Assembly (NCBI GenBank): GCA_017506865.1
Contig: JAFCMP010000525.1
Location: forward strand, 1,884,660-1,948,659
DNA from: Tribonema minus
Lineage: Eukaryota; Sar; Xanthophyceae; Tribonematales; Tribonemataceae
Length of the DNA: 64,000 nucleotides
Reading direction: 5' to 3'
This document shows, piece after piece, positions 1 to 11,140 of the stretch; positions within the stretch are counted from its first letter, which is position 1; every line of letters starts with the position of its first letter. Made by a program: the position numbers and the translations under genes. The notes beneath the pieces are model-generated. The model did no database searches. It was not told the origin of the DNA and worked only from the letters and a program-made list of their open reading frames with translations.

Positions 1-470
1 TTCTGCGAGGCTCTGGTGGTCGGCCAGCTGGCCTCTGTGACCTCATGCGCAGGCACCGGCGTTCGCCGCCGTCATAGCCGGAAGCCGACTCGGTCACAAC
101 AACAGCAAGAGAACATGCGCATTGTGCAAAGTACGCCTGGCTTCATCTGAATTCCCACATGACTGCTGTGTAAACAGCTGTCACTCACTTGGGTTATGCA
201 CCTGGTAATTGTTGAAGAGTCGCCAATGCCATCTGCCCTTTTTCTCATTTGGTACACAAATGCTCAAGGAACCTATGAACCACACCACACACACCCCTTG
301 CTTCAGTACGAGTCCCTGTACTACAGGCTTCAGTGCCATCGAGCATTTGCCCACCAAGTCATAGATATTGTAAGTAATCGTGTCCTATTTTTGCGATGCC
401 ACCGTCACAAACTGACACCGCCATCCCCGCATGTCACGCCTCGCCGCTGCTTTCATACGCGCCTTGTCAG
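1..470. other. No confident gene; probable upstream intron of the glutaredoxin
   Basis: No convincing coding stretch is visible. A good donor-like GTAAGT lies at about 371 and a CAG acceptor ends at 470. The earlier glutaredoxin exons, including the one with the active-site cysteine, are probably left of the window. The short open frames here do not resemble glutaredoxin. Confidence 0.4.
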
Positions 471-590
471 ATCTGGATCAAGGGAGAGTTCATTGGCGGG
501 TGCAACGACGGGCCGGGGCTGCTCACCCTGCAGAAGCAGGGCAAGCTGGTGCCCATGCTGAAGAAGGCCGGGTGCAAGGTCAAGGCATGA
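471..590 (+). CDS. Glutaredoxin, last exon only
   Basis: The open frame after a CAG acceptor at 468-470 encodes about 39 residues ending at TGA 588-590. It reads IWIKGEFIGGCNDG followed by GKLVPML. This is the C-terminal half of the glutaredoxin fold: the beta-strand after the cis-proline, the GGC(N/D)D glutathione-binding turn and the last helix. Glutaredoxins reduce disulfides and glutathionylated proteins using glutathione. The CPYC-type active site and cis-Pro would be in earlier exons, which are not seen here and probably lie off the left edge. Whether it is cytosolic or plastid cannot be told. Confidence 0.8.
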   Translation: MWIKGEFIGGCNDGPGLLTLQKQGKLVPMLKKAGCKVKA

Positions 591-1214
591 GGGCTGGATG
601 TGTCGCTGCCACCGATGCACGCCAGTGGCGATAGCGTGCGTCTGAGGCACCACGCCCGCATCATTCGCTGCCGCTACCCGAAGAAGCAGGCGACCTGAGA
701 CCAGATTGCCGTTTTGACCTTCTTTTTGACACACAGAGACACAGAATTGGGCGCCTGGGCTGAGCGCTGGCACCACAACGAGACACTGCCTCGTGCGTGT
801 ATGACACGTTACATGTCTGCTAAATATAGTTTTGTCATCACTTCAGGTCGGTGTCTTCTTGAAAGCGCCTCTGTCCTCTGCCATCGATGTATGCTGATGT
901 CATGAACATCAGTCCTGCCTGTACACGAGAAGCTGCGTCCTCAGGCACATCCCGCTTGCCACTTTGGGGAAGAGGTTCAGTGAAGTTGAAGTTTCAAAGT
1001 GGAGTGTCACCGTTACCGGGTTCCATTAGGGGTACGGCCCTTCGCATCAAAACAAGTGTGTGTGTGTGTCAAGCTGGCTGGGGGAGGCTGTCAGGCCCGT
1101 TAACGAAGGCTTGCTGCAGCTGCAGAGGGTCCTAGCTTTAAGGCTCGTCTACGAAAACCACGTACGAGGCGAGCTCGAATCGCTGAGCGCGTCGCGTCAC
1201 GCCTGAGGACGTCA
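591..1214. other. Intergenic region between glutaredoxin and SGNH gene
   Basis: About 620 bases without a supported gene. It should contain the glutaredoxin 3' end and the promoter of the next gene. A short TG run lies near 1057-1068. No TATA-like or other element could be assigned. Confidence 0.4.
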
Positions 1215-4200
1215 ATGCGGACAGCACTGGAGCTGGCACTCTCGTGTGGAGTCGCATGTGTCCTGTTTCGCTGCGGCAGCGTGGCTGCTGCCCGTGCGCT
1301 GCCAACTCTCGATGCTGAGCTGCAGGACAGGTTCGCATTGCCGCCATCAGCGAGCGCTACGGAGCAGTGGGCCAATGCCCACATCGAACGCATGCGGGCG
1401 CACTACCCTCCCGACAGGCTGTTTGAGAACTCTCTCAAGCTTCGTGGGGAAGTGACAGACCTGCAGGTGAGTCGCCCTATTGAGAGCATGAATGTGGCGG
1501 TATCACGTGATTTGTGTTCTGACAAATACAGCGACTTGCTGCTGGTCACATTGAGTTTTTGTTGCGAGGAACCGTGTGCTCGATGGTGTCATGAAGTGAT
1601 GGCGGTGGTTGGCTGCACCAATGCAGCACCGCCAATGCAATGAACATCTTACGCTAAGAGGCTAGCACCGGACGAGCACTGCTTTGACAACAGGCCCCAG
1701 ACAACAGCACTCCTTGACGCGCTGCACCTGCCGCATGCCTCCACACCACACACTCCCTCTCACCCCCCCCCCCAACAGCAAGGCTCAGACAACAACACCG
1801 CTCAACGCACTGTCACCTCCCAGCACAGGGAGCGTCACGTGTTGAAGTGCACGTCATCGACGCGCCGAACAACTGGACGTGTGCGGGATGAGGCTGCACA
1901 CCCCCTCACCCTCCCCCCCCCCCCCCCCCGAACTGCAGCTCGAGCCCTTCTTCCGCAAGTGCGTCACGCCCGGCAGCGCCGTGCGCGTGGGCGCCATCGG
2001 CGGCTCCATCACGCACGCGCCGACGTCCTACGTCTGGTCCCTCGGCGCGCTGCTCGGCGAGATGTGCCCGCACGCTAACGTGACTGCGCTCAACGGCGCA
2101 CGCTCCTCGCACGGCGCGCTCACGCTCGGCCTGTGCGCGCGCGCCGTCACGCACGCGGCGCTCGACGTCGCCGTCGCCGAGTTCGCGCTCAACGACCTCG
2201 GGCAGTACACGCGCGCGGAGGGCGCGTTCCGCGGCCAGTTCTCCGCGCTCCCCTACGAGCTCATGATGAGGAACGTGCTCGCGGGCGGCGGCGGCGACGA
2301 CGGCGGCAGTGGAGGCGGCGGCGGCGGAGGCGGCGGCGGCGACGGCGGCGGCGGCAGCGGCAGCGGCGCTGCCCCCGCGCCCGCCGTGTTCGCGCTCCAC
2401 TTCTGGGGCAAGGCGTTCACGCACGAGTCGGCGCAGGAGGCGCACGAGGAGGTGGGGCGGCGCTACGGCGTGACGGGGCTGTCGCTGCGCGACCTGGTGT
2501 GGCCGTACTTCACGGCGAAGCGCGCGCCGTACGCCGCGCGTGGCGACGTGTGCTCCGACCTGCACCACCCCAATGCGCAGGTGGGTGCGTTGTGCCGGGG
2601 TTTCGATGGTGCGTCAATTTGAAGTATGCGGCGACTGTAAGGCGTATGCGGCAGCGCGGACGTGCGCCGCCCCAGTGCGCAGGCGCGTGCGGGCGTACAC
2701 AAGTGCGGCAGTTTCTGTGCCGCGTCAACTTGAAGTATCATGTTTAGTGTGTGGCATGCCTCTCTCGCTTGCTGGCAGGGAGGAGCAGGTCATGGCCGTA
2801 CGCAAATGCGCAGCACGTGATAGTGCGCAACATTTGCACTCATTCTGGGGCACTGACAGCATGCTGATGCACACCGCATGCGAACCCGGTTTTAGAGGCC
2901 CTCACCGCCGCCATTACTTCATTCATCATACGACGGTGATACCCTCTCTGCTGCTCCATGCACCAGTGCACATGCGCACGCACACTTAATCACATACACA
3001 CGCTCACACTTACACACACACACACGATCACGATCACGCACACACACACACACAATGACACACACACACACTCACACACACCCGCAGTTCCAGCACTTCA
3101 CCGCGGAGCTCGTGCTGCTGTACATTGCGGAGCGCTTCGTGGAGTGGGCAACGCGCGTGCGCAGCGGCGAGGCGAGCAACGCCACTCGCGGGCTCGCGCC
3201 GCTGGCGCTGCCGCCGCCGCTGCACCCGGAGCTGGAGCGCTTTGACCTGACGCATGGGGGGTTCGAGTGCGCGTTGGTGGGGGCGCCCAGTATTAAGATG
3301 CCGGGGCGGCTGCCGGAGATGCCCGTGATGAGCGGCTGGCGCGTGACGGAGTTCCCGCAGTGCATACAGGTGAGCGCCGCATTTGCACTTCAAGTATAGA
3401 CAGAGAACACTTGTATTTTTCTTCAGACCGCAGAGGAATGAGATGAGTTTTGAATGCGCCTCTGGGCGCGCCAGAGGGTGATGAGCGGCTGGCGTGTGAC
3501 GGAGTTGCCGCAGTGCATACAGGTGACGCGCCATTCGCGTTTGAACTTCAAGTGAAGTATACAGGTGGCGCGCCGTCGTCCGCGTTTGTACTTCACAAGT
3601 GAAGTGGGCGTGTTCGGACGGCAGAGGGACGAAATGGGGTGAGCGTGGATGCGTGTCTGTGCGCACAAGCGGCTGGCGCATAACGGAGTTCCCGCAGTGC
3701 ATACAGGCGACGCGCCGTTCGCGTTCGAACTTCAAGCACTTTTTTCCAGACTGCAGGGAAACGAGAATGAGCTTAGAATTTGTCTCTGGGCGCACCAGAG
3801 GGCGATGAGCGGCTGGCGCGTGACGGAGGTGCCGCAGAGCATGTAGGTGACACACCGCATTTGGACTTCAAAGAGGGTGTGCGTTCGGTTGGCAGAGAAG
3901 TGAAAAGATTCTGGATGCATATCTGGACTCATCAGAAGGCGATGAGCGGCTGGCTCGTGTTGTAAATCCGGCAGTGCATATATATATATGACGCGCCGCG
4001 TGAGTGTTTACTGGTGCCTACGGCGTCAAATCTTGTGCACGTGCCGGACGCAAGTGTTTCTCTGCAAGGATGCACACAAAACGTTGAGCCGCTTCTCGCG
4101 CCGTCCTCAGCTCTGGAGTCGAACGACTGCTGCCTATTGGAGCGCCATCTCTACGCGTATTTGAGCTTTTGCGAGCTCTTCTGCACGCTACACATACACC

Positions 4201-5714
4201 GTGTCTTCGAGCCCGCGCGGGGGCCTGAACGGACGCTGCCGCCGCGCGGCGCAGCTCCTGCTGCGCACGCCGTTGACACCGTTGCGTCGACGCGCAAGAC
4301 CGGCGAGACGTGCGCGCAGGTCATGGCGTAGCTGCAATGCGAGTACACCGTCGAAATCGTTGCGTAGACGCACAAGACCTGTCAGACGTGTGCGTGGTGG
4401 ATCGTGCAGCAGCGCTCAACGCGCGCCGTCGAAACTGTTGCGTATATGCGCAAGACCTGCTAGACGTGCGCGCGGTTGATCTTGCAGCAGCCCGCAGAGC
4501 GCTGTTGAAACCGTTGCGTAGACTCACAAGCCAGACATGTGTGCGTGATTTATCGTGCAGCAAGCTCAGCAATGCTCAACAACCCCTGCGCTCAGCAAGC
4601 TCAGCAATGCTCAACAACCCCTGCGCGCGCTCTCCCCTCGTGCGCAGATCACGGACCTGCGCAAGGCGAGCGCGTTCCTGCCCGTGCACACAGAGCAGGG
4701 CGTCGTCATGCTCAGCAACTGCTTCCGGCCGGGGCCGCCCGCGATGCCCAAGGACCACGGGCCCGCCTTCAACTTGAACTTGCTGGTGGGCGACGCTCCC
4801 CCTTATCGGCGGCTGCCGCTGGAGCTCGTGAGCGTGCTCGCGGGGAACTACGAGACGTTCCAGGTGGAGCCGCCGCTGCCTGCGGGCAACCACACGCTGG
4901 AGGTCAGTCGCGGGGATGCTTGAAGTTGCTGCTTGAAGTTGCTGCTTGAAGTAGTGAGACGTTGCCATTGAGCGGGGGGAACTTGCGAGACGTTCCAGGT
5001 GGAGCCGCCACTGCCTGCAGGCAACCACACGCTGGAGGGCAGTTGCGGAGATGCCTCAAGTAGCTCGTTGCACTTCAGGTTCTGTCTCTGTCTACTTCCG
5101 CTAGGCACGCTGCAGCTGGACATGTTGACGTTGAGGGTAGGTTTGACCTGCGGTGGTCACGTCCGAGCGCAAAGATACATTCTTGAAGCAGGTGATCAAG
5201 CAGCGACGTCTTGCGCGCACTTCCGGGGTTCGTGGTGTGTTTGCGGGGGGGGGGGGGGGGGGGGGTCGTCGCATGCGCCTACCGCAGCACGCCTGAGCCA
5301 GGTGCAGGTAATTCACTGGATGCACCTGCTGCTGCTGACAAGCCGCCGTTGCCGAGATCTGCACAAGGAAGTTTCAGGACTTGCCATGAATGGAACCAGA
5401 AATGCAGCGCTTGGTAAGATGCATTCCGGGCCTGCGGCGCGCCCTGTAGAGCACTGCTGCATCCGGTCAGCCCGCCACGCGCCGGCAGCAACCTGATTGC
5501 CTGCGGCAGCGAGTGTGCGTTCGTGTACAGTGTGCATGGCAAGCGCAGCGGCGCTCCCTACTCCACGTAAACAATGCTCACTCTGCAAATCCCATGTTCT
5601 CATCGCGCTCATGGTCACTATCTGCTGCGCGCGCCGCAGGTGGTGCCGAACCCGCTGTGCCCGCGCAAGTCCATGGGCATGTGCGACGGCTTCTACTCCG
5701 TCATCACGCTGTGA
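1215..5714 (+). CDS. Secreted SGNH/GDSL-hydrolase-like protein, six exons
   Basis: Proposed exons are 1215-1466, 1939-2580, 3088-3369, 4648-4902, 5116-5136 and 5640-5714. All junctions are phase 0 with CAG or similar before GT donors, giving about 508 residues and a TGA at 5712-5714. Residues 1-28 look like a signal peptide (hydrophobic, then Ala-rich). Exon 2 has GGSIT with the probable nucleophile Ser near residue 107, EFALND with Asn about 169, and DLHHPN with Asp 291 and His 294. These match blocks I, III and V of SGNH hydrolases, a fold that deacylates esters on lipids or polysaccharides. A Gly-rich loop coded by a GGC run (about 2281-2365) interrupts the domain. Exons 3-4 carry a C-terminal region of unknown role. 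The 7-residue fifth exon is the weakest part of the model. The substrate is unknown. Confidence 0.7.
1905..1930 (+). repeat. Poly-C tract before the exon 2 acceptor
   Basis: A run of C broken by one T lies just before the CAG acceptor of SGNH exon 2 (exon start 1939). It would serve as the polypyrimidine tract. Similar C or G runs occur at about 1767-1775 and 5235-5262. Confidence 0.6.
2993..3082. repeat. CA-rich microsatellite before exon 3 of the SGNH gene
   Basis: An imperfect (CA)n tract with CT and GATCA interruptions leads directly into the CCCGCAG acceptor at about 3081-3087. It makes long shadow frames on both strands, but only exon 3 after it looks coding. Confidence 0.85.
3328..3995 (+). 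repeat. Tandem copies of the SGNH exon 3 end plus donor site
   Basis: The true exon 3 end, ATGAGCGGCTGGCGCGTGAC up to the CATACAG|GTGAGC donor at 3369/3370, is followed by four diverged copies starting near 3480, 3665, 3804 and 3940. The spacing is about 130-190 bases. Each carries the AGCGGCTGGC core, and most also keep a GCAGTGCATACAGG-like junction and a TTCAAG tail. The last copy has decayed into a TA run. All are inside intron 3 of the proposed model. Confidence 0.75.
4846..5063 (+). repeat. Duplicated end of SGNH exon 4
   Basis: The exon 4 end and donor (about 4846-4910) are repeated at about 4983-5048 with a few changes. In the second copy the donor GT has become GG, so it should not splice. 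GCTTGAAGTTG units are repeated between the copies. Confidence 0.75.
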
Positions 5715-7897
5715 GGCTACCGCTCCGCAGCGGCGGCGGCGGCGGCTGCTGCCGCTGAGCGCTGCTTCTGCATCCGCTGCTGGGGCGCACCGCTGCCGCC
5801 GCTGCTGCTGCCGAGCACTGCTGCTGAGCGTGCTGCCCCGCTGCTGCCGCTGACTCGTGACGCACAGCTCATCTGAGAACTGTTGCTGCTGCTGCGGTGG
5901 CACTGGCAGCGGCAGCGGCATGGCATGAGGCACTGGTCATAGCTCACTGTGCGCGCTTCATAAGCAGCGCGATGACCGTCGTCGGTGACACCGATGCACG
6001 AGCACGTCTCTCGCAGGCGCACACCGCCGAATGCCGTCAACGCCTGTGCCTCACACTGGCCGGTACCGCGAGGCGAGACTGCAGCCTTCGAAAGGCCATG
6101 TAGATGGTGCTTCTGCCAGGCAGAACCGGCTCAATAGAGTTGGCATGGCATCCCCCTTTGCCCGAGTCGAGAAGGAGCCAGGCGGGCAGCCTGTGCGCCT
6201 GCGGAGTTATCGGCAGTCGAGGCGCGCGCAGCGCCTCTGACGGGCCACAACCGGCAGGAATGCGGTTCGCGCGGAGACGGCGCAGCACAGTCAGTGTGCG
6301 GCGTACGCAGGCCGCAGATTTGAAGTTGCAGATCCTCGACGCACCCAAGGCGACGCTCGAGTAGCCTGACCTGAAATTTGGGGGCCTGCAGCAGCGCAGC
6401 GACCCCGGCCTCTGTCCCGACACTTTCGAGACGGCGGGCGCTTCGAGAGCACGTCGCCGCAGACGTGTGCATCCATGCTGTAGCAGTGCTCGGCGCTACG
6501 AAGGCCTGGCGCTCTGCTCGCCAACGGCGCGCACTGCCGTGACGCTGGGGCAGACGCTGCTGCGGCGCAGTGCCCCGGCGAAGCAAATATTGCTGATGAG
6601 CCTCGCGTCGCCGGCGGCAGCGGCGCGGCATCGACACGGCAGCGGCTTTGCAAGAGCAGAGGTTGTGCGTACCACGCGTTTGCAGCTCCGCTCCAAGACA
6701 CGTGTTGATGTCATGCCCATGGAGCGCCTACTACAGTAGTACCGTGTGCTACAGCCTTGTCTGACCCCTCAGCCTGCTTGTTGTTGCCCATGTGGTTTAG
6801 GACCCGAAGAGAGTGCGCCATGTGGAGCTTTGCTGTCAAACCCCGAGACCGCCCGCATGTGCGCAGCCTTCTGTGCGCATTGGCATAATTTGAAATTCCT
6901 TCAACAGTTGTTCATGTGCTGCGCCGTTCTGAGTGCCAACGAGCAAAACACTTGAATCTGTCGACCAGTTCACTGCGATGCGTGCAAGCGTGCCATTCCT
7001 TTGTGTGATGCTGTCTATGTTGCTGCGTGGCCTTAGTGTTAATGTCATTTTTGCTGACAAGGCTTCAAACGATCTCACACAAACATCACATTTGTGTTGA
7101 GTTGGGGTGGGGGTGGGGGGTAGGGGATGACAGAAACCCCCAACAAGTGTTGCACGTGAATCAAAAATCAAACGAAAACAAAAATTGAAGGCTGCACGAC
7201 ACGTCTTTTTCAAAGAGAAAAAAAAAAGAGGGCAGGTCTTCATTGGATAGATCGCAAAACAAGAGCGGGTCTGACTGAACCGTTAAGCTTGAGAACTTAT
7301 TTTTGTTTGATTCCGTCGCCCGTGCAAAAACCCAACAAGTCAGAATAATATCCAAAGGTAAAGGTCAAAGAAGATAGACAGAATAAATAAATAAAACTCC
7401 AAAGGTAAAGGTCAAAGAAAAACAAAAAACAAAACCGTCGCGCATCAAGTCGTATCAGCCGTCGTCGATGAGAGAGCAGCCAGCTTTGACGCGGTTGCTA
7501 GGTGATGCTACCCTGCTCAAGCGTGTCGCCCTGCAAAAAATCTTGCGAGCTTTGGCTGACCAACCACGGCATCAGACAGGCAAAGCAGAAGCTGGACACG
7601 GCGGTTCAACGACAGGACCGGAATGAGGCAGAGGCTCGCACACGGGAGCTTGAATGGACGCAGGAACTGCGGGATGCCCTCGCGCCATACCTTCCGCTCT
7701 TCCAGGAGGAGCAGGAGCTGCTGCGGGAAGTCATTGACCGCTATTGTACTGATTGCCTTGCAAAATTTTATGCGCCCTCGCTCTTGAGTCCTGCGTCCTA
7801 AGCCGATGTCGGCTTCGCCGTCGCATGTTAATCCTGTGTTGATCAATGATGTGCCTCAGCCAAATATGTTGCATTGTTCTTCTAATGAACTGGTCGC
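5715..7897. other. No confident gene; probable 3' UTR and A-rich decayed DNA
   Basis: Nothing recognisable is encoded here. The first part after the SGNH stop is GCT/GCC-rich and may be 3' UTR. From about 7150 to 7440 the DNA is A-rich with AAATAAATAAATAAAA and two copies of CCAAAGGTAAAGGTCAAAG about 40 bases apart (near 7351 and 7391). That would suit the A-rich tail of a retroelement. An open frame at 7502-7801 is hydrophilic and probably helical, but unidentified. Confidence 0.4.
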
Positions 7898-8033
7898 TTG
7901 AGCAAAGAAACGGTTGATTCCAGCCGCCTGCTGCCCCATGTTCGCGGAAGCTGGTGCTTACAAGAGGCTCTTTTGTCTGTCGTTCTAACGGTCGCAACAG
8001 GTGTGGATCTGCACCAGGTTCTCAGACCTACTT

Positions 8034-8252
8034 GCAGGGTCTGCCGAGATTTTGAGAAGCTAATGTTCTCGACTGCGCTCCCTGGCGAAATGATAGGGTT
8101 TCTCAGCCGCGTGCTCGCTTTTCATGGTGTCACGACCGTTCGACAGGCGCAGTCGTTGGCGCATGATTCGCCTTTTTTCAAGGGCATGCCGATCGCAGTG
8201 CGTCAACGGTTCCTAGCGTCCCTGCAGCAGATTGAGGAAGCTGAAAGCGCAG
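8034..8252 (+). CDS. Possible orphan exon, about 70 residues, unknown function
   Basis: An acceptor-like TTGCAG near 8033 and a GCGCAG|GTGAGC donor at 8252/8253 bound a frame that reads as a compact helical module (FLSRVLAFHGVTTVRQAQ, then RQRFLASLQQIEE). The phase looks like 1, as in the Crinkler-like gene at 55-60 kb, whose first exon is a helical module of similar size. I do not recognise the family. The reverse-transcriptase remnant begins just downstream, so the gene may have been broken by that insertion. Confidence 0.3.
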
Positions 8253-10872
8253 GTGAGCTGCGTGCCTGCGCAAGGCAACAGTGCATCGGGTCAGGCACAT
8301 GATCACAGCGATAGGCCTGAGGATGCTGCCAGCGCAGCCGGACGGCGCCTCGAGGTGGAGGCGGCAGACATACTGTCGACCTTGTCCGCAGCAGGGGCGG
8401 GGAAGGCAGGAGGGCTGGACGGCCTACGCTATGAACACCTCTTGATGGCCGCTGGGCCTGGTGCACCAGTGAAAGCAGCCACCCGCCCCATGAGCAGTGC
8501 CTCGCCAGGACTAGCTGGTGATTCAGAATCAGATGTGATGTAACCGGCATTCGCCCATCACCTGGCCAAGGTGTTCACGACGCTGCTTGTTGAGCCCGAA
8601 CTGCTGCCGGAGCAATCGCAAGGGCTTCTCCGCGCCGCGGCCCTCTCAGGCATAGGACAGAAGCGGCGTCCGATCGCCTGCTCCAGTGTCTGGCGCAGAC
8701 TCCTCGGGTCCACAGCGGCACGGAGTGTCAAGGGCAAGATATCGGGGCTTCTGGCCTCCATGTTGCAGTTTGGCGTAGGATACCGGTCTGGCGTCGAGCA
8801 TGTGGCAGCGCGCGCGCGCGTGTGGCACGAGCTGTATGGCACCACTATCCAACTGGACTGTGAGAACGCATTTAACAGTGTGGATCGCGCCGCCATTGTG
8901 CGGGGGCTTATGCTCTTCTGTCCGGAGCTGCTCCCGCACTTTGAGTCCGTATACTGTGGTGACACTGCCCCAGAGATGCGGGTGGAGGTGAACGGTGAAG
9001 CTCGCATTATCTGCTCCCACCTAGGGTGCCAGCAAGGGGACCCTCTAGGGCCGCTGTACTTTGCAGTGGCAGCGGCCTTCCTACTCTTCTACCCTGATGG
9101 AGTGAATGCGACGCCCGGCAGTATGCCGGCCTACGGCCACAGCACAGCGGAACCGCCAGCCCCGCACTGCGCTTTCCTGGATGACCTCAACGTGCTGCAA
9201 GCTGCCTACTTCGACGATGCAGCGGCCGCTGGGGTGGCAGAGGTGATCCGCCGGCTGGCGGCAGGGGGCCTACGCGTTCGACCAGACAAGTCGCTGGCCA
9301 TCGCCATGCGCGGCAAGGTGTTTGATGAAGCGGCCAGAGCACGCCTGCGCGCCCTTGACATACCGTTTGTGGACACCACCATGCCAGAATCCAGTCAGGG
9401 CTTTACGTCGGTCGGGGTACCGGTAGGGCACCCAGCCTATGTGCACGCTGCCATGAGCAAGCATCTTGTCGACGCAGGGACATGGCGATTGTCGTGGCAG
9501 CTAGCTGGAATGGCGCGGCATCACCTACAGGCAGCACAGTTCATTCTACGCAGGTCACTGACGGAGCGCATGGGCTTCTTAGCTCGGGTCGTTGACACGG
9601 CTTTGAGTGAGACATGGTTGCACGCGTTTGACGGGTTCTGTGCATGGACGCTCGAACGCATGCTGCATCTGCACGGCTGCTCTACCGCGGCAGCCATGAA
9701 GTCACACCTGCTGGCCGCCTGCACTGCTGGTGACAATGAGGAAGCCAGCAGTGGCAGCGTGCTGGTATTGCCGCGCTTGGGCCCGCCAGAACTCACGGAC
9801 ATCGCAGTGCCACTGCGGGCGTCACGGTTGCCGGAGCGACGAGGCGGTCTGGGCATGCCGCTTTTGGGGCTACTGGCACCAGCCGCATACACGGCCCAGG
9901 CATGCACAACACTGAGGCCGGCAATAATTCATGCCACTGTGGCAGCAGGGGCCCTGAGGCTCGGCACTGACGAACACGGCGCAGTCACCTGGTTCGCGCA
10001 GCACTCATGCGCAATACGCGAGGACCAGGGACTGCCGCCAATCATCGAGGCCGTGCGACGCTCTACGCGAGCGCTGACAGCTGATGGCGGCGAAAAATCA
10101 CGCACAGCTGTGGCCGAGCAGCTCCCAGCATCGTTGCTACGGTGGGCAGCAGATACGACGGCCGCAGCGTCGACGCTCCCCACTGCGGTGCAAGCGATCT
10201 ACGCCGCAACTGCCGTCACGGAGACAGTGACCACTGAGCCAGCCCCACACACCCCACGGCATTGTGCCTGGCGCCGAGGCGGCCGCTGCGGCGGCGACCG
10301 TACCTGGCCCTCAAGCCGCTGCCGCGGCTGCCCCTTCCACGCCCACTAAAACACAAACTAGCGCGGAAGAAAGCAGCTGCAGCGGCGGGCAGGAGGACGA
10401 CGACGACGACTGGGAGGCCTATGCTGACGAGATCTGCAGGAAGGTAGTGCTTCGCCGCCGGCGCGGTCACTTCACGCACGGACTACAAGCCGGCCTTTCA
10501 AATGTTCTTCGACGTCAATACGAGGATTGCCTGGTGGAGGACCTAGAGGCTGCCTCGGCTGGTGCCGTGGGCAAGCCGACGCAGGCTGCACCTATTGGTG
10601 ACTCGCGCGACACCAGCCGCCGCCGCCAACAGGCTAGCGCACGGGTCCTGGCGCAGCTGCGCAGCCAGCGTGCGTCCGGGGCAATGGCGTGGATGAGCGT
10701 GCCACCCACTGCCAATGACCGCCCGGGTGCGGCGCCCATGTCCAGTATGGCAGCAGCCACGATGATTTTGATTGCGATCTTCATAGACGGGTGGGGCATA
10801 CAGGGCGAGGTGTGCCCATGGCGGTGCAGTGATGTGAGCCCCACCTCCACGCATGCGATCTCATGTCTTTAA
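8232..10872 (+). pseudogene. Non-LTR-type reverse transcriptase, frameshifted and 3'-truncated
   Basis: Three frames together give one degenerate RT. At 8360-8450 there is an RT entry motif ending GGLDGLRYEHL. From 8571 to 10349 there are RRPIACSSVWRRL, a palm motif QLDCENAFNSVD, GCQQGDPLGPLYF and the catalytic FLDDLNVL (the F-x-D-D form of YxDD). From 10264 to 10872 the connection region follows in another frame, ending with GAMAWMSVPPT and a Cys/His cluster (CPWRC then HAISC). Frameshifts fall near 8460-8570 and 10250. The C-terminal endonuclease expected in such retroelements is missing. The protein would have copied its own RNA at the insertion site; this copy looks dead. Confidence 0.75.
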
Positions 10873-11140
10873 CAAGACTTTATAAAACAAGGCGACTTTT
10901 TTCGCGACGTCACGCCACGTTTATAAACAGCTTTATGAAAAGACAGGCCGTGATTGGCCCACTCGCTGCAACGGGCTGATCTGATTGGCAAATGGCATCA
11001 ACGCCTGCCGTTTGGGGTACGCGTTATTGCATAAATCACGAAACCAGCCGGGAGCCAGACCTGGGACTGCAGGCGCTGGTATTGATAACTTTTTATAAAA
11101 GTTATCGGCATGCGAGGGACTGGACGGGGCGTTAAGGAGG
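10873..11140. other. AT-richer spacer with TTTATAAA palindromes
   Basis: No gene. Short palindromic tracts such as ACTTTATAAA, TTTATAAACAGC and ACTTTTTATAAAAGTTAT occur at about 10867-10880, 10919-10930 and 11089-11104. They could be remnants of element ends or promoter-like DNA; no function can be assigned. Confidence 0.35.

Noticed and set aside
1906..2747. Long frames on both strands over the SGNH exon 2 (Arg-rich and Ala/Val-rich)
   Set aside because: High-GC shadows; only the frame with GGSIT, EFALND and DLHHPN has conserved motifs and fits the splice sites.
3034..3855. 273-residue minus-strand frame in the SGNH gene
   Set aside because: Built from CA microsatellite and duplicated exon ends; antisense to a supported exon.
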